From Mesorhizobium kowhaii (lineage in GTDB: Bacteria > Pseudomonadota > Alphaproteobacteria > Rhizobiales > Rhizobiaceae): 64,000 nucleotides of DNA. The notes below the pieces were generated by a model that was not told the origin of the DNA, made no database searches, and saw only the letters and a list, made by a program, of their open reading frames with translations. A program made the translations under genes and the position numbers. Positions 15,250-23,072 of the stretch are shown in pieces. The DNA lies in NCBI RefSeq assembly GCF_003253745.1, contig NZ_MZXV01000080.1:1-64000 (forward strand), read 5' to 3'. Each line of letters opens with the position of its first letter. Positions within the stretch are counted from its first letter, which is position 1.

Positions 15250-15852
15250 TCAGGCCGCCGACGTCAGCTGCTGCGCCTTCAGCTTGCGTCCCGCCGCCTT
15301 CAGTGTGCCCTGCGCGCCATCAAGCGCGCCGTCGACCAGTTCCAGCGCCAAAAGGCGGTGCCGCTCATAGGGGCCGGGCATGGCGAGCGAACCGGTCCTG
15401 GCGGCCGAGAATCCGAAGCGTCCGTAATAGGGCGCGTCGCCGACCAGCAGGATCGCCGCATGGCCAAGCCGCGCCGCCTCGGCGATGGCATGACGCATCA
15501 GCGCCGAGCCGATGCCGGCACTCTTGAGCAACGGGTCGACGGCGAGCGGACCAAGCAGCAGCGCTGCCGGACCGCCCTCGCCCAATCTGACATCCCACAG
15601 CCGCACGGTGCCAGCGACGGCGCCCGACGCATCGCGGGCGATAAAGGCCAGGCCTTCCGAAGGCCGGCGGCCACGCCGCAGCTTCTCCGACGATTTCTTC
15701 TTGCGCTTCGGCCCCATGGCGTCGTCGAGCAGCGCTTCACGCGCTGCAACGTCGGCTGAGGTTTCGGCGACGATGGCAATGACGCGGCCACTCTTCCCCT
15801 CAAGGGGGGAGATCACCCAGGCGCCCTCATCGATGAAATTTGCAATGTCCAT
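15250..15852 (-). CDS. GNAT-family N-acetyltransferase adjacent to ornithine decarboxylase
   Basis: This 200-residue GNAT enzyme contains the acetyl-CoA-binding loop region VDPLLKSAGIGSALMRHAI (Q/RxxGxG/A type) and the C-terminal YYGRFGFS signature typical of YhbS-like members. An N-terminal segment of about 50 residues precedes the fold. It lies 97 bases downstream of ornithine decarboxylase on the same strand, an arrangement that suggests a polyamine-linked substrate, although this is inference. Start ATG 15852 is taken; an upstream extension to 15918 would run into an Arg/Pro-rich unsupported stretch. Confidence 0.8.
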   Translation of the reverse strand: MDIANFIDEGAWVISPLEGKSGRVIAIVAETSADVAAREALLDDAMGPKRKKKSSEKLRRGRRPSEGLAFIARDASGAVAGTVRLWDVRLGEGGPAALLLGPLAVDPLLKSAGIGSALMRHAIAEAARLGHAAILLVGDAPYYGRFGFSAARTGSLAMPGPYERHRLLALELVDGALDGAQGTLKAAGRKLKAQQLTSAA

Positions 15853-15949
15853 TTCCGCGATCCCTAGCGAGCGGAGATCTGTTCCACAGGCGAGCCCGGG
15901 TGGACGCAAGACGCCCACCTGGGATGATCTGACCAGTTCTTGCGAACCG

Positions 15950-17083
15950 TCAGATCACGTAGGATCGGAGAGGCTCGAAGCCGTTGAAAGCGACCGCCGA
16001 GTAGGTGGTCGTGTATGCTCCGGTGCCTTCGATCAGCACCTCGTCGCCGATGGTCAGCGACAAGGGCAGCGGATACGGCGTCTTCTCGTACATCACGTCG
16101 GCCGAATCGCAGGTCGGGCCGGCGAGCACGCAGGGTGCGGTCTCCGTGCCGTCATGCGCGGTGACGATCGGGTAGCGGATCGCCTCGTCCATCGTCTCGG
16201 CCAGACCGCCGAACTTGCCGATGTCGAGGAACACCCAGCGCACATTGTCGTTGGCGGCCTTCTTCGAGATCAGCACGACTTCCGACTTGATGACACCGGC
16301 ATTGCCGACCATGCCGCGGCCCGGCTCGATGATGGTTTCCGGAATGGCATTGCCGAAATGCTTGCGCAGCGCCGAGAAGATCGCCTGGCCATAGGCCTGC
16401 GCCGCCGGCACGTCACGCAGATAGCGCGTCGGGAAACCGCCGCCCATATTGACCATCTTGAGCACGATCCCTTCGTCGGCGAGCGTCGCGAACACCGTCT
16501 TGGCGTCGGCGAGAGCACGGTCCCAGGCGGTCAGGTCGGTCTGCTGCGAGCCGACATGGAACGACACGCCATAGGCGTCGAGGCCGAGCCCCTTGGCATG
16601 GCGCAGCACGTCGACGGCCATCGCCGGCACGCAGCCGAACTTGCGCGACAGCGGCCATTCGGCGCCCTCGCCATCGGTCAGCACACGGCAGAACACGCGC
16701 GCGCCGGGAGCGACGCGGGCGATCTTCTCGACCTCTTCGACGCAATCCACCGCGAACAGGCGGATGCCGAGCTGGTAGGCGCGTGCGATATCACGCTCCT
16801 TCTTGATGGTGTTGCCGAAGGAGATGCGGTCCGCCGGCGCACCGGCGTCCATCGCCATCTCGACTTCTGCAACGGAAGCGGTGTCGAAGGACGAGCCCAT
16901 CGCAGCAAGGAGGCGCAGGATTTCCGGCGCCGGGTTTGCTTTCACCGCATAGTAGATCTTGGAATCGGGCAGCGCCTTCTCGAAGGCGCGGAAATTGTCG
17001 CGCACGACATCGAGGTCGACGACGAGGCAGGGGCCGGTCGGACGTCGGGTGGCGAGGAAGTCAAGGATACGCTGGGTAGCCAT
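15950..17083 (-). CDS. odc: Ornithine decarboxylase (alanine-racemase-fold, PLP-dependent)
   Basis: This 377-residue fold-III decarboxylase makes putrescine from ornithine. PLP would bind K48 in YYAVKANP. The glycine loop is NMGGGFPTRY, and the active-site cysteine contributed across the dimer is C325 in GPTCDSAD. Residues 223-277 include EPGRGMVGNAG. Length matches the bacterial/eukaryotic-type ODC (about 380), much shorter than the E. coli SpeC type. Start ATG 17083 lies next to GGAGAG. That ribosome-binding site can pair with an upstream leader segment, implying translational control. Some family members also decarboxylate lysine, which cannot be excluded. The product would feed the homospermidine synthase encoded at 41187. 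Confidence 0.92.
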   Translation of the reverse strand: MATQRILDFLATRRPTGPCLVVDLDVVRDNFRAFEKALPDSKIYYAVKANPAPEILRLLAAMGSSFDTASVAEVEMAMDAGAPADRISFGNTIKKERDIARAYQLGIRLFAVDCVEEVEKIARVAPGARVFCRVLTDGEGAEWPLSRKFGCVPAMAVDVLRHAKGLGLDAYGVSFHVGSQQTDLTAWDRALADAKTVFATLADEGIVLKMVNMGGGFPTRYLRDVPAAQAYGQAIFSALRKHFGNAIPETIIEPGRGMVGNAGVIKSEVVLISKKAANDNVRWVFLDIGKFGGLAETMDEAIRYPIVTAHDGTETAPCVLAGPTCDSADVMYEKTPYPLPLSLTIGDEVLIEGTGAYTTTYSAVAFNGFEPLRSYVI

Positions 17084-17330
17084 CGGGGTCTCTCCATCAG
17101 CGCCTTTCGGCGCGCAATAAGGCTGCGGGACGCGGGCTGTCAGCCTCGCGAACACGCGGTGGACAAAGGCGGGACGGAAATCCATGGAACCAGCCGGTGG
17201 AGACCCCGGAACCATGAAACGCCGTCTCGCGGCGGTGAACCTTGGCCTTGCCCGGCCTCGGTTCGCTTTGTCTGCCTTGGCTTGGATGGGAGACCCGTCC
17301 GCACTGCCGGCAATGAAGGTGTGCCTCTTC
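17084..17330 (-). ncRNA. Structured leader of ornithine decarboxylase, candidate speF-type RNA
   Basis: On the minus strand the segment before the start holds GGAGAGACCCC (17095 to 17085), which contains the ribosome-binding site. About 110 bases upstream is GGGGTCTCC (17207 to 17199), complementary to it over 8 bases (GGGGTCTC with GAGACCCC). A second copy, CGGGTCTCCC (17297 to 17288), could pair with the same site. Such mutually exclusive pairings are typical of a regulated leader. Alphaproteobacterial ornithine decarboxylase genes are known to carry the conserved speF RNA motif. I identify this by position and pairing, not by a covariance search. Boundaries are approximate. Confidence 0.5.
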
Positions 17331-17623
17331 AGTAACCCCGGTCTTTGGACAACCGGCAGAACACCAGAAAGGCCCGCACCGTCGTTGCTTCAAGGTGTCC
17401 TCGGTCTGGCGGTTGGCCGCTAAACCGACTGGAGGGGTTGGCTCCAGTTACCTTACCGATTTCCCTCACCATTCGAGGATCGGCGGACACCCACAGGCAC
17501 GTGCGACTTTGGGCAAACGCGATATAAGAGCGAAGGCTTTCACAATCAATAAAAATCGCATCCAAGGTTGTAAAATTTCTGGCATCGAACAATGTTGGTG
17601 CAATCGTATCCGGATATCGAACG
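17331..17623. other. Divergent promoter region of odc and amidase
   Basis: This holds the distal odc upstream sequence and the amidase promoter region. The part 17470-17620 is visibly more AT-rich than its surroundings, as expected for promoters, but I do not assign individual -35/-10 boxes. No gene is seen. Confidence 0.4.
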
Positions 17624-18820
17624 ATGCCAGGCACACACGGCCCCCTCAACGCCTTTCTCGATGTCAGCCAGATGCCGGTGGCACATGCCGAGCTCGGACC
17701 GCTGGCCGGCCTGCGGCTGGCCGTCAAGGACATCTACGACGTGGCCGGCTACCGCACCGGTTGCGGCAATTTGCAGAAGTTCGCTGAAAGCCCCACCGCC
17801 TCGCGCACCGCGCCGGCCGTGCAGATGATTCTCGATGCCGGCGCGCGCTTCGTCGGCAAGACCCAGACCGACGAGCTTGCCTTCGCGCTGTTCGGTCAGA
17901 ATGCGCATTTTTCGTTTCCGGTGAACCCGGCAGCGCCCGACCGCGTCACCGGCGGCTCGTCATCGGGGTCGGCGGCGGCGGTGGCGGGCAGGCTGGCCGA
18001 TATCGCCACGGGCTCGGACACCGGCGGCTCGATCCGCGCGCCGGCGAGCTTTTGCGGACTGATCGGGCTGCGCACCACGCATGGCCGCATTTCGCTCGAT
18101 GGTACGATGAAGCTGGCGCCAAGCTTCGACACGTTCGGCTGGTTCGCCGACGACATCGAGACCTACGAGACCGTGGGCAAGCTGCTGCTTGGCCGCGACC
18201 CGCACCAGCACGTGTTGGAACGCCCGCTGGCGCTGGACTGGCTGGACGAACTGGTCGCCCGCCCGGCGCTTGCCGAATATGCTGGAATGAAGGCGCTGGC
18301 GAGCGCGGTTTTCGGTACGCCGGCGACGCCGGCTGCGCCCTTCACCTCGTCTCCGGACGAACTTTACTGGTGCTTTCGCCAACTGCAGGCCAAGGAGGCC
18401 TGGGCGGTGCATGGCGCATGGATCACCAGTGGCGAGCGCGATCTCGGCCCCGGCGTCGATGAGCGTTTCGGCTTTGGCCGTGCCGTCGACGACCGCACGG
18501 CACAGGCCGAGACGGTGCGCCGGCTGACCTTTCGCGGCGAACTGGGCGCCCTGCTCGGCAAGGACGGCTTTCTTGTCCTGCCGACGGTGCCGGGCCCGGC
18601 ACCCTACGCGGACAGCACGCCGGAGCAATTCAAGGCCTATCGCGAGCGGGCGTTGCAGCTTCTGTGCCTGGCCGGCCTGTCGGGCTTTCCGCAAATCACC
18701 TTGCCCGTCGGCTCGGTCGCCGGCGCCCCGTTCGGCCTGTCGCTGCTTGGCCCTTCCGGCAGCGACATTGCCCTGATACGGCTCGGCCGGAAACTTCTCG
18801 ACGCCGCACGAAAGGCCTGA
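17624..18820 (+). CDS. Amidase-signature hydrolase, AMI1-like
   Basis: This 398-residue cytoplasmic amidase has the Lys-cisSer-Ser triad at K35 (AVKDIYDV), S112 (GGSSSGSAAAVA) and S136 (DTGGSIRAPAS). The short N-terminus, the pairing ALFGQNAHFSFPVNP and the segment APSFDTFGWFA closely recall the compact AMI1 branch, whose plant members hydrolyse indole-3-acetamide to auxin. Bacterial relatives act on various aliphatic or aromatic amides, so the substrate is open. A LysR gene begins 2 bases after its stop and is the likely regulator, responding to substrate or product. Confidence 0.85.
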   Translation: MPGTHGPLNAFLDVSQMPVAHAELGPLAGLRLAVKDIYDVAGYRTGCGNLQKFAESPTASRTAPAVQMILDAGARFVGKTQTDELAFALFGQNAHFSFPVNPAAPDRVTGGSSSGSAAAVAGRLADIATGSDTGGSIRAPASFCGLIGLRTTHGRISLDGTMKLAPSFDTFGWFADDIETYETVGKLLLGRDPHQHVLERPLALDWLDELVARPALAEYAGMKALASAVFGTPATPAAPFTSSPDELYWCFRQLQAKEAWAVHGAWITSGERDLGPGVDERFGFGRAVDDRTAQAETVRRLTFRGELGALLGKDGFLVLPTVPGPAPYADSTPEQFKAYRERALQLLCLAGLSGFPQITLPVGSVAGAPFGLSLLGPSGSDIALIRLGRKLLDAARKA

Positions 18821-18822
18821 CC

Positions 18823-19722
18823 ATGGATACACTGACCCGCATGCGTGCTTTCATCGATGTGGTCGAGGCCGAGGGCTTTTCGGCGGCGGCGCGCAAGATC
18901 GGCCGCTCCAAGGCATTGCTGTCGAAATATGTGCGCGAGCTGGAGGATGAACTCGGCGCGCTGCTGCTCAACCGCACCACAAGGCAGTTCTCGATGACGG
19001 AGGCCGGCCACACCTACTACCGGCGCGCCTCCGAGATCGTGCGCGAGGTCGACAGCCTGGCTGATGCGGTGCGCGAATCGTCGGGCGACGTACGCGGCCG
19101 GATCAAGCTGTCGGCGCCACGCACCTTCGCCGATGCGCCGATCGGCCAGTCGCTGATCGACTTCGCCAAGCAATATCCCGACATCGTGCTCGATATCCAG
19201 CTCGACGACCGCTTCGTCGACCTTGTCGAGGAAGGCTTCGATCTCGCGGTGCGCATCTCGCGGCTGGAGAACTCGTCGCTGATCGCCAGGCGGCTGGCGC
19301 CGTTTTCGATAAAGCTCTGCGCCTCTCCCGAACTGATCGCCAAGCACGGCATGCCGACACGGCCGCAGGACCTTGGCCGCATGCCTTGCATCGTCGACAC
19401 CAATGGCCGCGGACTGAACAACTGGCCGTTCAAGGGCGACAATGGCGATCCGGTGAGCGTTGCGGTGTCGGGTCCGATCGAGGTCAACAGCCCGATGGCC
19501 GCGCGGGCCGCAGCCGTGGCGGCGCTCGGATTTTCCATCCTGCCGGATTTCATCGCGGCGCCCGACCTCGAAAGCGGGCGGCTGGTTACGGTGCTCGATG
19601 ACCGCATCCTGTCGGGCGGCGGCATTTTTGCCGTTTACCCGCACCGCCGCTATCTGCCGGCGAAAGTTCGCGTTTTCGTCGACTTTTTGGTGCAGTGGTT
19701 CAAGACACGTGAAGCTGCCTGA
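18823..19722 (+). CDS. LysR-family transcriptional regulator
   Basis: This 299-residue regulator has an N-terminal winged helix-turn-helix (residues 1-60, GFSAAARKIGRSKALLSKYV then LGALLLNRTTR) and a periplasmic-binding-protein-like effector domain (about 90-295). ATG 18823 follows the amidase stop by 2 bases, so the two form an operon, unlike the usual divergent arrangement of LysR genes. The effector domain resembles the CrgA/DmlR branch (ending ILPDFIAAPDLESGRLV). Target genes probably include its own operon. Confidence 0.92.
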   Translation: MDTLTRMRAFIDVVEAEGFSAAARKIGRSKALLSKYVRELEDELGALLLNRTTRQFSMTEAGHTYYRRASEIVREVDSLADAVRESSGDVRGRIKLSAPRTFADAPIGQSLIDFAKQYPDIVLDIQLDDRFVDLVEEGFDLAVRISRLENSSLIARRLAPFSIKLCASPELIAKHGMPTRPQDLGRMPCIVDTNGRGLNNWPFKGDNGDPVSVAVSGPIEVNSPMAARAAAVAALGFSILPDFIAAPDLESGRLVTVLDDRILSGGGIFAVYPHRRYLPAKVRVFVDFLVQWFKTREAA

Positions 19723-19737
19723 CCGGGTTTGGCCGTC

Positions 19738-19764
19738 AAAGCGCATCGCGCCGCGACGCGCTTT
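19738..19764. terminator. Inverted repeat after the LysR gene, possible terminator
   Basis: The arms AAAGCGC and GCGCTTT enclose an inner GC-rich segment and are followed by GAGTTTTGTT. The T-run is weak. It could end the amidase-LysR transcript. Confidence 0.4.
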
Positions 19765-19777
19765 GAGTTTTGTTGAG

Positions 19778-19822
19778 TGCGTGTCGTTGTCCAAACCGCT
19801 GCCCACTTCTGGGCGACACGCA
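19778..19822. repeat. Mesorhizobium-type intergenic palindrome
   Basis: The outer arms TGCGTGTCG (19778-19786) and CGACACGCA (19814-19822) are perfect inverted repeats around a 27-bp centre (TTGTCCAAACCGCTGCCCAC and so on). From memory, this pattern of a (T)GTCG...CGACA frame around CCAAAACCGCTGCACACTT recurs in Mesorhizobium intergenic regions; here the centre is degenerate. Confidence 0.5.
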
Positions 19823-19878
19823 CCAGCGGTCCCAATTTCGCCCCCTTTCTGGTAACTCTCGACATATCTCCGAGGCCG

Positions 19879-20565
19879 ATGGAATCGCGACCGAGAATGC
19901 ACCTGAAACGGCACGCAAACATGCTGGCTTCGGCCTTGGCGGCGACCTTTGCCGCCACTGGACCGGCTTATGTGCATCCACATGTCTTCGCCGAGGCTCG
20001 CCTCGACGTGATCCTCTCCCCGGATCACCAAAGTGTGAAGGCGCTGCGTCATCTCTGGCGCTTCGACGATCTGTTTTCCAGCACGGTGATGATGGAGTTC
20101 GACAAGAACTCCGACCTGAAGCTCGACGACAAGGAGCTGAAGGAGGTCGCCGACACCGTCCACGCCTCGCTGGCCGAGTTCAACTACTTCCAGCTCGTCA
20201 CTGTCGACGGCAAGGACGTGGCGATGACGCCGCCGCCGCATCTGATGGCCAATTTTGACAATGACCAGCTGATCATCCTGTTCGAGTCCGAGCCGAAGGT
20301 GCCGATCAAGCTCGCCGGCAAGATCGACATCGGCGTCTACGATCCGACCTTCTACACGGCGATCGATTTTACCGAGGACTCCAACATCACGGTTGAAGGC
20401 CTGCCGTCGAATTGCACCAGCAAGGTGATCCGTCCGGATCCGGACGAAGCGATCAAAGAAAACCAGAAGACCCTGACGGATGCCTTCTTCAACGATCCGA
20501 CGGGCACCGACATGAGCAAGATCTTCGCCACCAAGCTCGAACTGACCTGTCAGCCAGAAGGATGA
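19879..20565 (+). CDS. DUF1007 exported protein, partner of NicO transporter
   Basis: This 228-residue protein has an N-terminal signal peptide (MLASALAATFAATGPAYV) followed by HPHVFAEARLDV, the conserved histidine start of the DUF1007 family. These periplasmic proteins are regularly encoded beside NicO/RcnA-type nickel or cobalt transporters and are thought to present metal to them or modulate transport. The metal-binding residues are inferred to be the HPH histidines. ATG 19879 has GAGG upstream; ATG 19897 is an alternative. The stop overlaps the transporter start by four bases (ATGA). Confidence 0.85.
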   Translation: MESRPRMHLKRHANMLASALAATFAATGPAYVHPHVFAEARLDVILSPDHQSVKALRHLWRFDDLFSSTVMMEFDKNSDLKLDDKELKEVADTVHASLAEFNYFQLVTVDGKDVAMTPPPHLMANFDNDQLIILFESEPKVPIKLAGKIDIGVYDPTFYTAIDFTEDSNITVEGLPSNCTSKVIRPDPDEAIKENQKTLTDAFFNDPTGTDMSKIFATKLELTCQPEG

Positions 20566-21761
20566 ACCCGGTGACGAAACCGTCCCTGCGTTTGGCATTC
20601 GGCCTGTTGGCCATCACCTTTGTCATGATGCATTTCGCCAATTCCGCCCATGCCCAGAGTTCGCTCGGCATCGGCGTCAATGACGGCATGGCGCCCACCA
20701 CCGGCCCGTTCGCCCATATCCTGATGTGGATCAATCTCAGGCAGCAGGAATTCTATCGCGCGCTGGCGACGGCGATGAAGGCGATGCGCCAGGACGGCAG
20801 CAAGCTGTGGGTGCTCATCGGCCTGTCTTTCGCCTACGGCATTTTCCACGCCGCCGGCCCCGGTCACGGCAAGGCAGTGATATCGTCCTACATGGTGGCC
20901 AATGAAGTGGCGCTGCGGCGCGGCATCCTGTTGTCCTTCGTCTCGGCACTGCTGCAGGGCCTGACCGCGGTCGTGGTGATGGCGGTTGCTTATTTCGTCC
21001 TGCGCGGCACCGCCGTCTCGATGACCGATGCGGCCTGGTTCATGGAAATCATGAGCTTTGTCTTCGTCACCCTGTTTGGCGCCTGGCTGCTGTGGCGCAA
21101 GCTCGGCCCCTCCGTCCTGCGCCTGTTTGGCAAAGGCCCCGCCTACAGCCTGTCAGCAGCTCACGCAGGTCATTCTCATGCGGGTCATTCGCACGCCGGC
21201 CATTCGCATGCCGCTCACAGCCATTCGGCGCCTGCCCATTCGCACGCCCTGCACGTGCATGACGATCACGACCACGCGCATAACCATTCGCACGATCATC
21301 ACGACCACAGCGCGCACGATCACGACCATGGTCACGCCGCACACGACCATGCTCATCACGATCATGCGGCGGGCGAGGTCTGCGACACCTGCGGCCACTC
21401 GCATGCGCCCGACCCGGCGCTGCTGACGGGCGATCGCTTCGACTGGCGCACGGCCTGGTCGGCGGTGGCGGCCGTCGGCATCCGCCCCTGCTCCGGCGCG
21501 CTGATCGTGCTGAGCTTCGCACTTCTCAACGGGCTCTGGCTCGGCGGCCTGCTGTCGGTGCTGGCGATGTCGCTGGGCACCGCCATCACCGTCTCGGCCC
21601 TGGCGACGCTTGCGGTGACCGCCAAGAACTGGGCGGTGTATTTCGCCGGCGACGGCCGCATGGGCAACCGCATCCACTCGATCGTCGAGATCGGCGGCGC
21701 CGCCTTCGTGTTCCTGTTCGGGCTGCTGCTTCTGTCGGCGAGCCTGGCGACGGGCGGATGA
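20562..21761 (+). CDS. NicO-family nickel/cobalt transporter with long His-rich loop
   Basis: This 399-residue inner-membrane protein has six or so hydrophobic segments and the NicO motif FAYGIFHAAGPGHGKAVISSY. A cytoplasmic or periplasmic loop (residues 201-281) contains 32 histidines in GHSHA-type repeats and ends in CDTCGHSH. A second transport motif follows (GIRPCSGALIVLSFAL). RcnA-type members export Ni/Co, while other NicO members import. The His-rich loop would buffer or sense metal. It is coupled to the DUF1007 gene by a 4-base overlap. Direction and metal cannot be read from sequence. Confidence 0.88.
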   Translation: MNPVTKPSLRLAFGLLAITFVMMHFANSAHAQSSLGIGVNDGMAPTTGPFAHILMWINLRQQEFYRALATAMKAMRQDGSKLWVLIGLSFAYGIFHAAGPGHGKAVISSYMVANEVALRRGILLSFVSALLQGLTAVVVMAVAYFVLRGTAVSMTDAAWFMEIMSFVFVTLFGAWLLWRKLGPSVLRLFGKGPAYSLSAAHAGHSHAGHSHAGHSHAAHSHSAPAHSHALHVHDDHDHAHNHSHDHHDHSAHDHDHGHAAHDHAHHDHAAGEVCDTCGHSHAPDPALLTGDRFDWRTAWSAVAAVGIRPCSGALIVLSFALLNGLWLGGLLSVLAMSLGTAITVSALATLAVTAKNWAVYFAGDGRMGNRIHSIVEIGGAAFVFLFGLLLLSASLATGG

Positions 21762-21786
21762 TTTTGCGCGTCGCGACGCTCCGGGT

Positions 21787-22764
21787 TTAACCCGCGATCT
21801 TGCCGTCCAGCTCATCCTCGATATGCGCGCGGATGATTTCGTCAAAACTCTTTTCGGCGCTGAAGCCGAGCTCCCTTGACCGCCGCGCCTCGAACCTTGT
21901 CGGCCAGCCCTTGACGATCGCCCAGATCGTCTCGTCGGGCTCCTCGCGGATCAGTTTCACCGCCTTGGCGCCGGCGATGCGTTCCAGTGCCTCGATCTGC
22001 TCGCCGACGGTGACGGCGACGCCGGGCATCGTCAGATTGCGGCGCGGCCCGACAGCGTTGCCGTCGATCCCGGCCGCATGGATCAGGAAATTGACCGCCG
22101 AACGCGGGCTGGCATGGGTGTGCACGACGGAACGCGGCACCGGCAGGATCGCCTCGTGGCCACTCAAGGGTTCGCGGATGATGCCGGAGAAGAAGCCGGA
22201 GGCCGCCTTGTTCGGCTTGCCTGGCCGCACGCAGATGGTCGGCAGCCGGATGCCAATGCCATCGAAGAAGCCGCGCCTGGAATAATCGGCGAGCAGCGCT
22301 TCGCTCATCTGCTTCTGCGTGCCGTAGGAGGTCAGCGGCGTCGGATGGAATTCATCCGGGATGACATCCGGAAACGGCGCGCCGAACACCGCGATCGACG
22401 AGGTGAAGACGACACGTGGTGCAAAGCCCGCCAGGCGGATGGCGTCGAACAGCGCCCGTGTGCCGTCGAGATTGACGCGGTAACCGAGATCGAAATTCGC
22501 CTCCGCCTCGCCGGACACGATGCCGGCGAGATGAAAGACGACATCGGGGCGCGATGCGACCAGGCTTTCGGCGGCACCCGCCTCGGCGAGATCGCCGGTG
22601 TGGATGGTGACGCTGACGCCGTCCATGCTAGGTGCCTGCGGCGGCACGATGTCGTGCAGGTCGAGTGCTTCGACCTTGCGGCCGCGCAGCGTACCGTCCT
22701 TGGCCAGCCGGGCAATGAGCTTGCGGCCGACCATGCCTGCCGCGCCAGTGATCAGAATGCGCAT
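21787..22764 (-). CDS. denD: NAD-dependent epimerase/dehydratase, D-erythronate dehydrogenase-like
   Basis: This 325-residue extended short-chain dehydrogenase has a Rossmann glycine motif GAAGMVGRKL (residues 7-16), an FTSSIAVFG strand with the catalytic Ser/Thr, and SYGTQKQMSEAL with the catalytic YxxxK. The overall pattern, including RLPTICVRPGKPNKAASGF and GPRRNLTMPGV, fits the DenD group that oxidises D-erythronate at C2. Other sugar-acid substrates are possible. A small membrane protein gene lies immediately upstream on the same strand. Confidence 0.75.
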   Translation of the reverse strand: MRILITGAAGMVGRKLIARLAKDGTLRGRKVEALDLHDIVPPQAPSMDGVSVTIHTGDLAEAGAAESLVASRPDVVFHLAGIVSGEAEANFDLGYRVNLDGTRALFDAIRLAGFAPRVVFTSSIAVFGAPFPDVIPDEFHPTPLTSYGTQKQMSEALLADYSRRGFFDGIGIRLPTICVRPGKPNKAASGFFSGIIREPLSGHEAILPVPRSVVHTHASPRSAVNFLIHAAGIDGNAVGPRRNLTMPGVAVTVGEQIEALERIAGAKAVKLIREEPDETIWAIVKGWPTRFEARRSRELGFSAEKSFDEIIRAHIEDELDGKIAG

Positions 22765-22776
22765 GTCAAAGAACCT

Positions 22777-22989
22777 TTACTTACCCTGGTTTTTGCGCTG
22801 GTTGCGGGCCCGCAGCCAGAACACCGAGAAAAACGCCAGCACGAAGACGATCCCAAATGCACCGGCCAGCACGGTCGAGAAACTGCCAAGTGCCAGCATC
22901 ACGGTCGGCAGATAGAAGGCGGCGATACCGAACAGAAGCATGATCCACGCTGCCGCGATGGCCGCATTCCTGGTGTCTCGGTCCATCAT
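22777..22989 (-). CDS. Small two-helix membrane protein
   Basis: This 70-residue protein (MMDRDTRNAAIAAAW...) has two hydrophobic helices (about 8-28 and 35-55) and a basic tail ending RNQRKNQGK. No family is recognised. It ends 12 bases before the dehydrogenase start and probably shares its transcript. ATG 22989 or 22986 is the start; a frame extension to 23058 lacks support. Confidence 0.5.
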   Translation of the reverse strand: MMDRDTRNAAIAAAWIMLLFGIAAFYLPTVMLALGSFSTVLAGAFGIVFVLAFFSVFWLRARNQRKNQGK

Positions 22990-23072
22990 GCTGCACCCGG
23001 GCAGCGGGTGTTCATCAAGCTGGTTTTCAAGGCTTTGGGACTCCTGAGGCAGGACCAATCGATATCAATCGA

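Noticed and set aside
15512..17335. 607-codon frame antisense to the GNAT and ornithine decarboxylase genes
   Set aside because: It spans two well-identified genes and their gap, with no recognisable domain; it is an antisense shadow.
18637..20598. 653-codon frame antisense to the LysR and DUF1007 genes
   Set aside because: Same reasoning: it crosses several real genes and has shadow-like composition.
21162..21410. Possible short tandem-repeat or CRISPR-like array in the His-rich region
   Set aside because: The repetition is codon-level (CAT/CAC with GGT/GCC) inside the NicO transporter loop, without uniform repeats and spacers.
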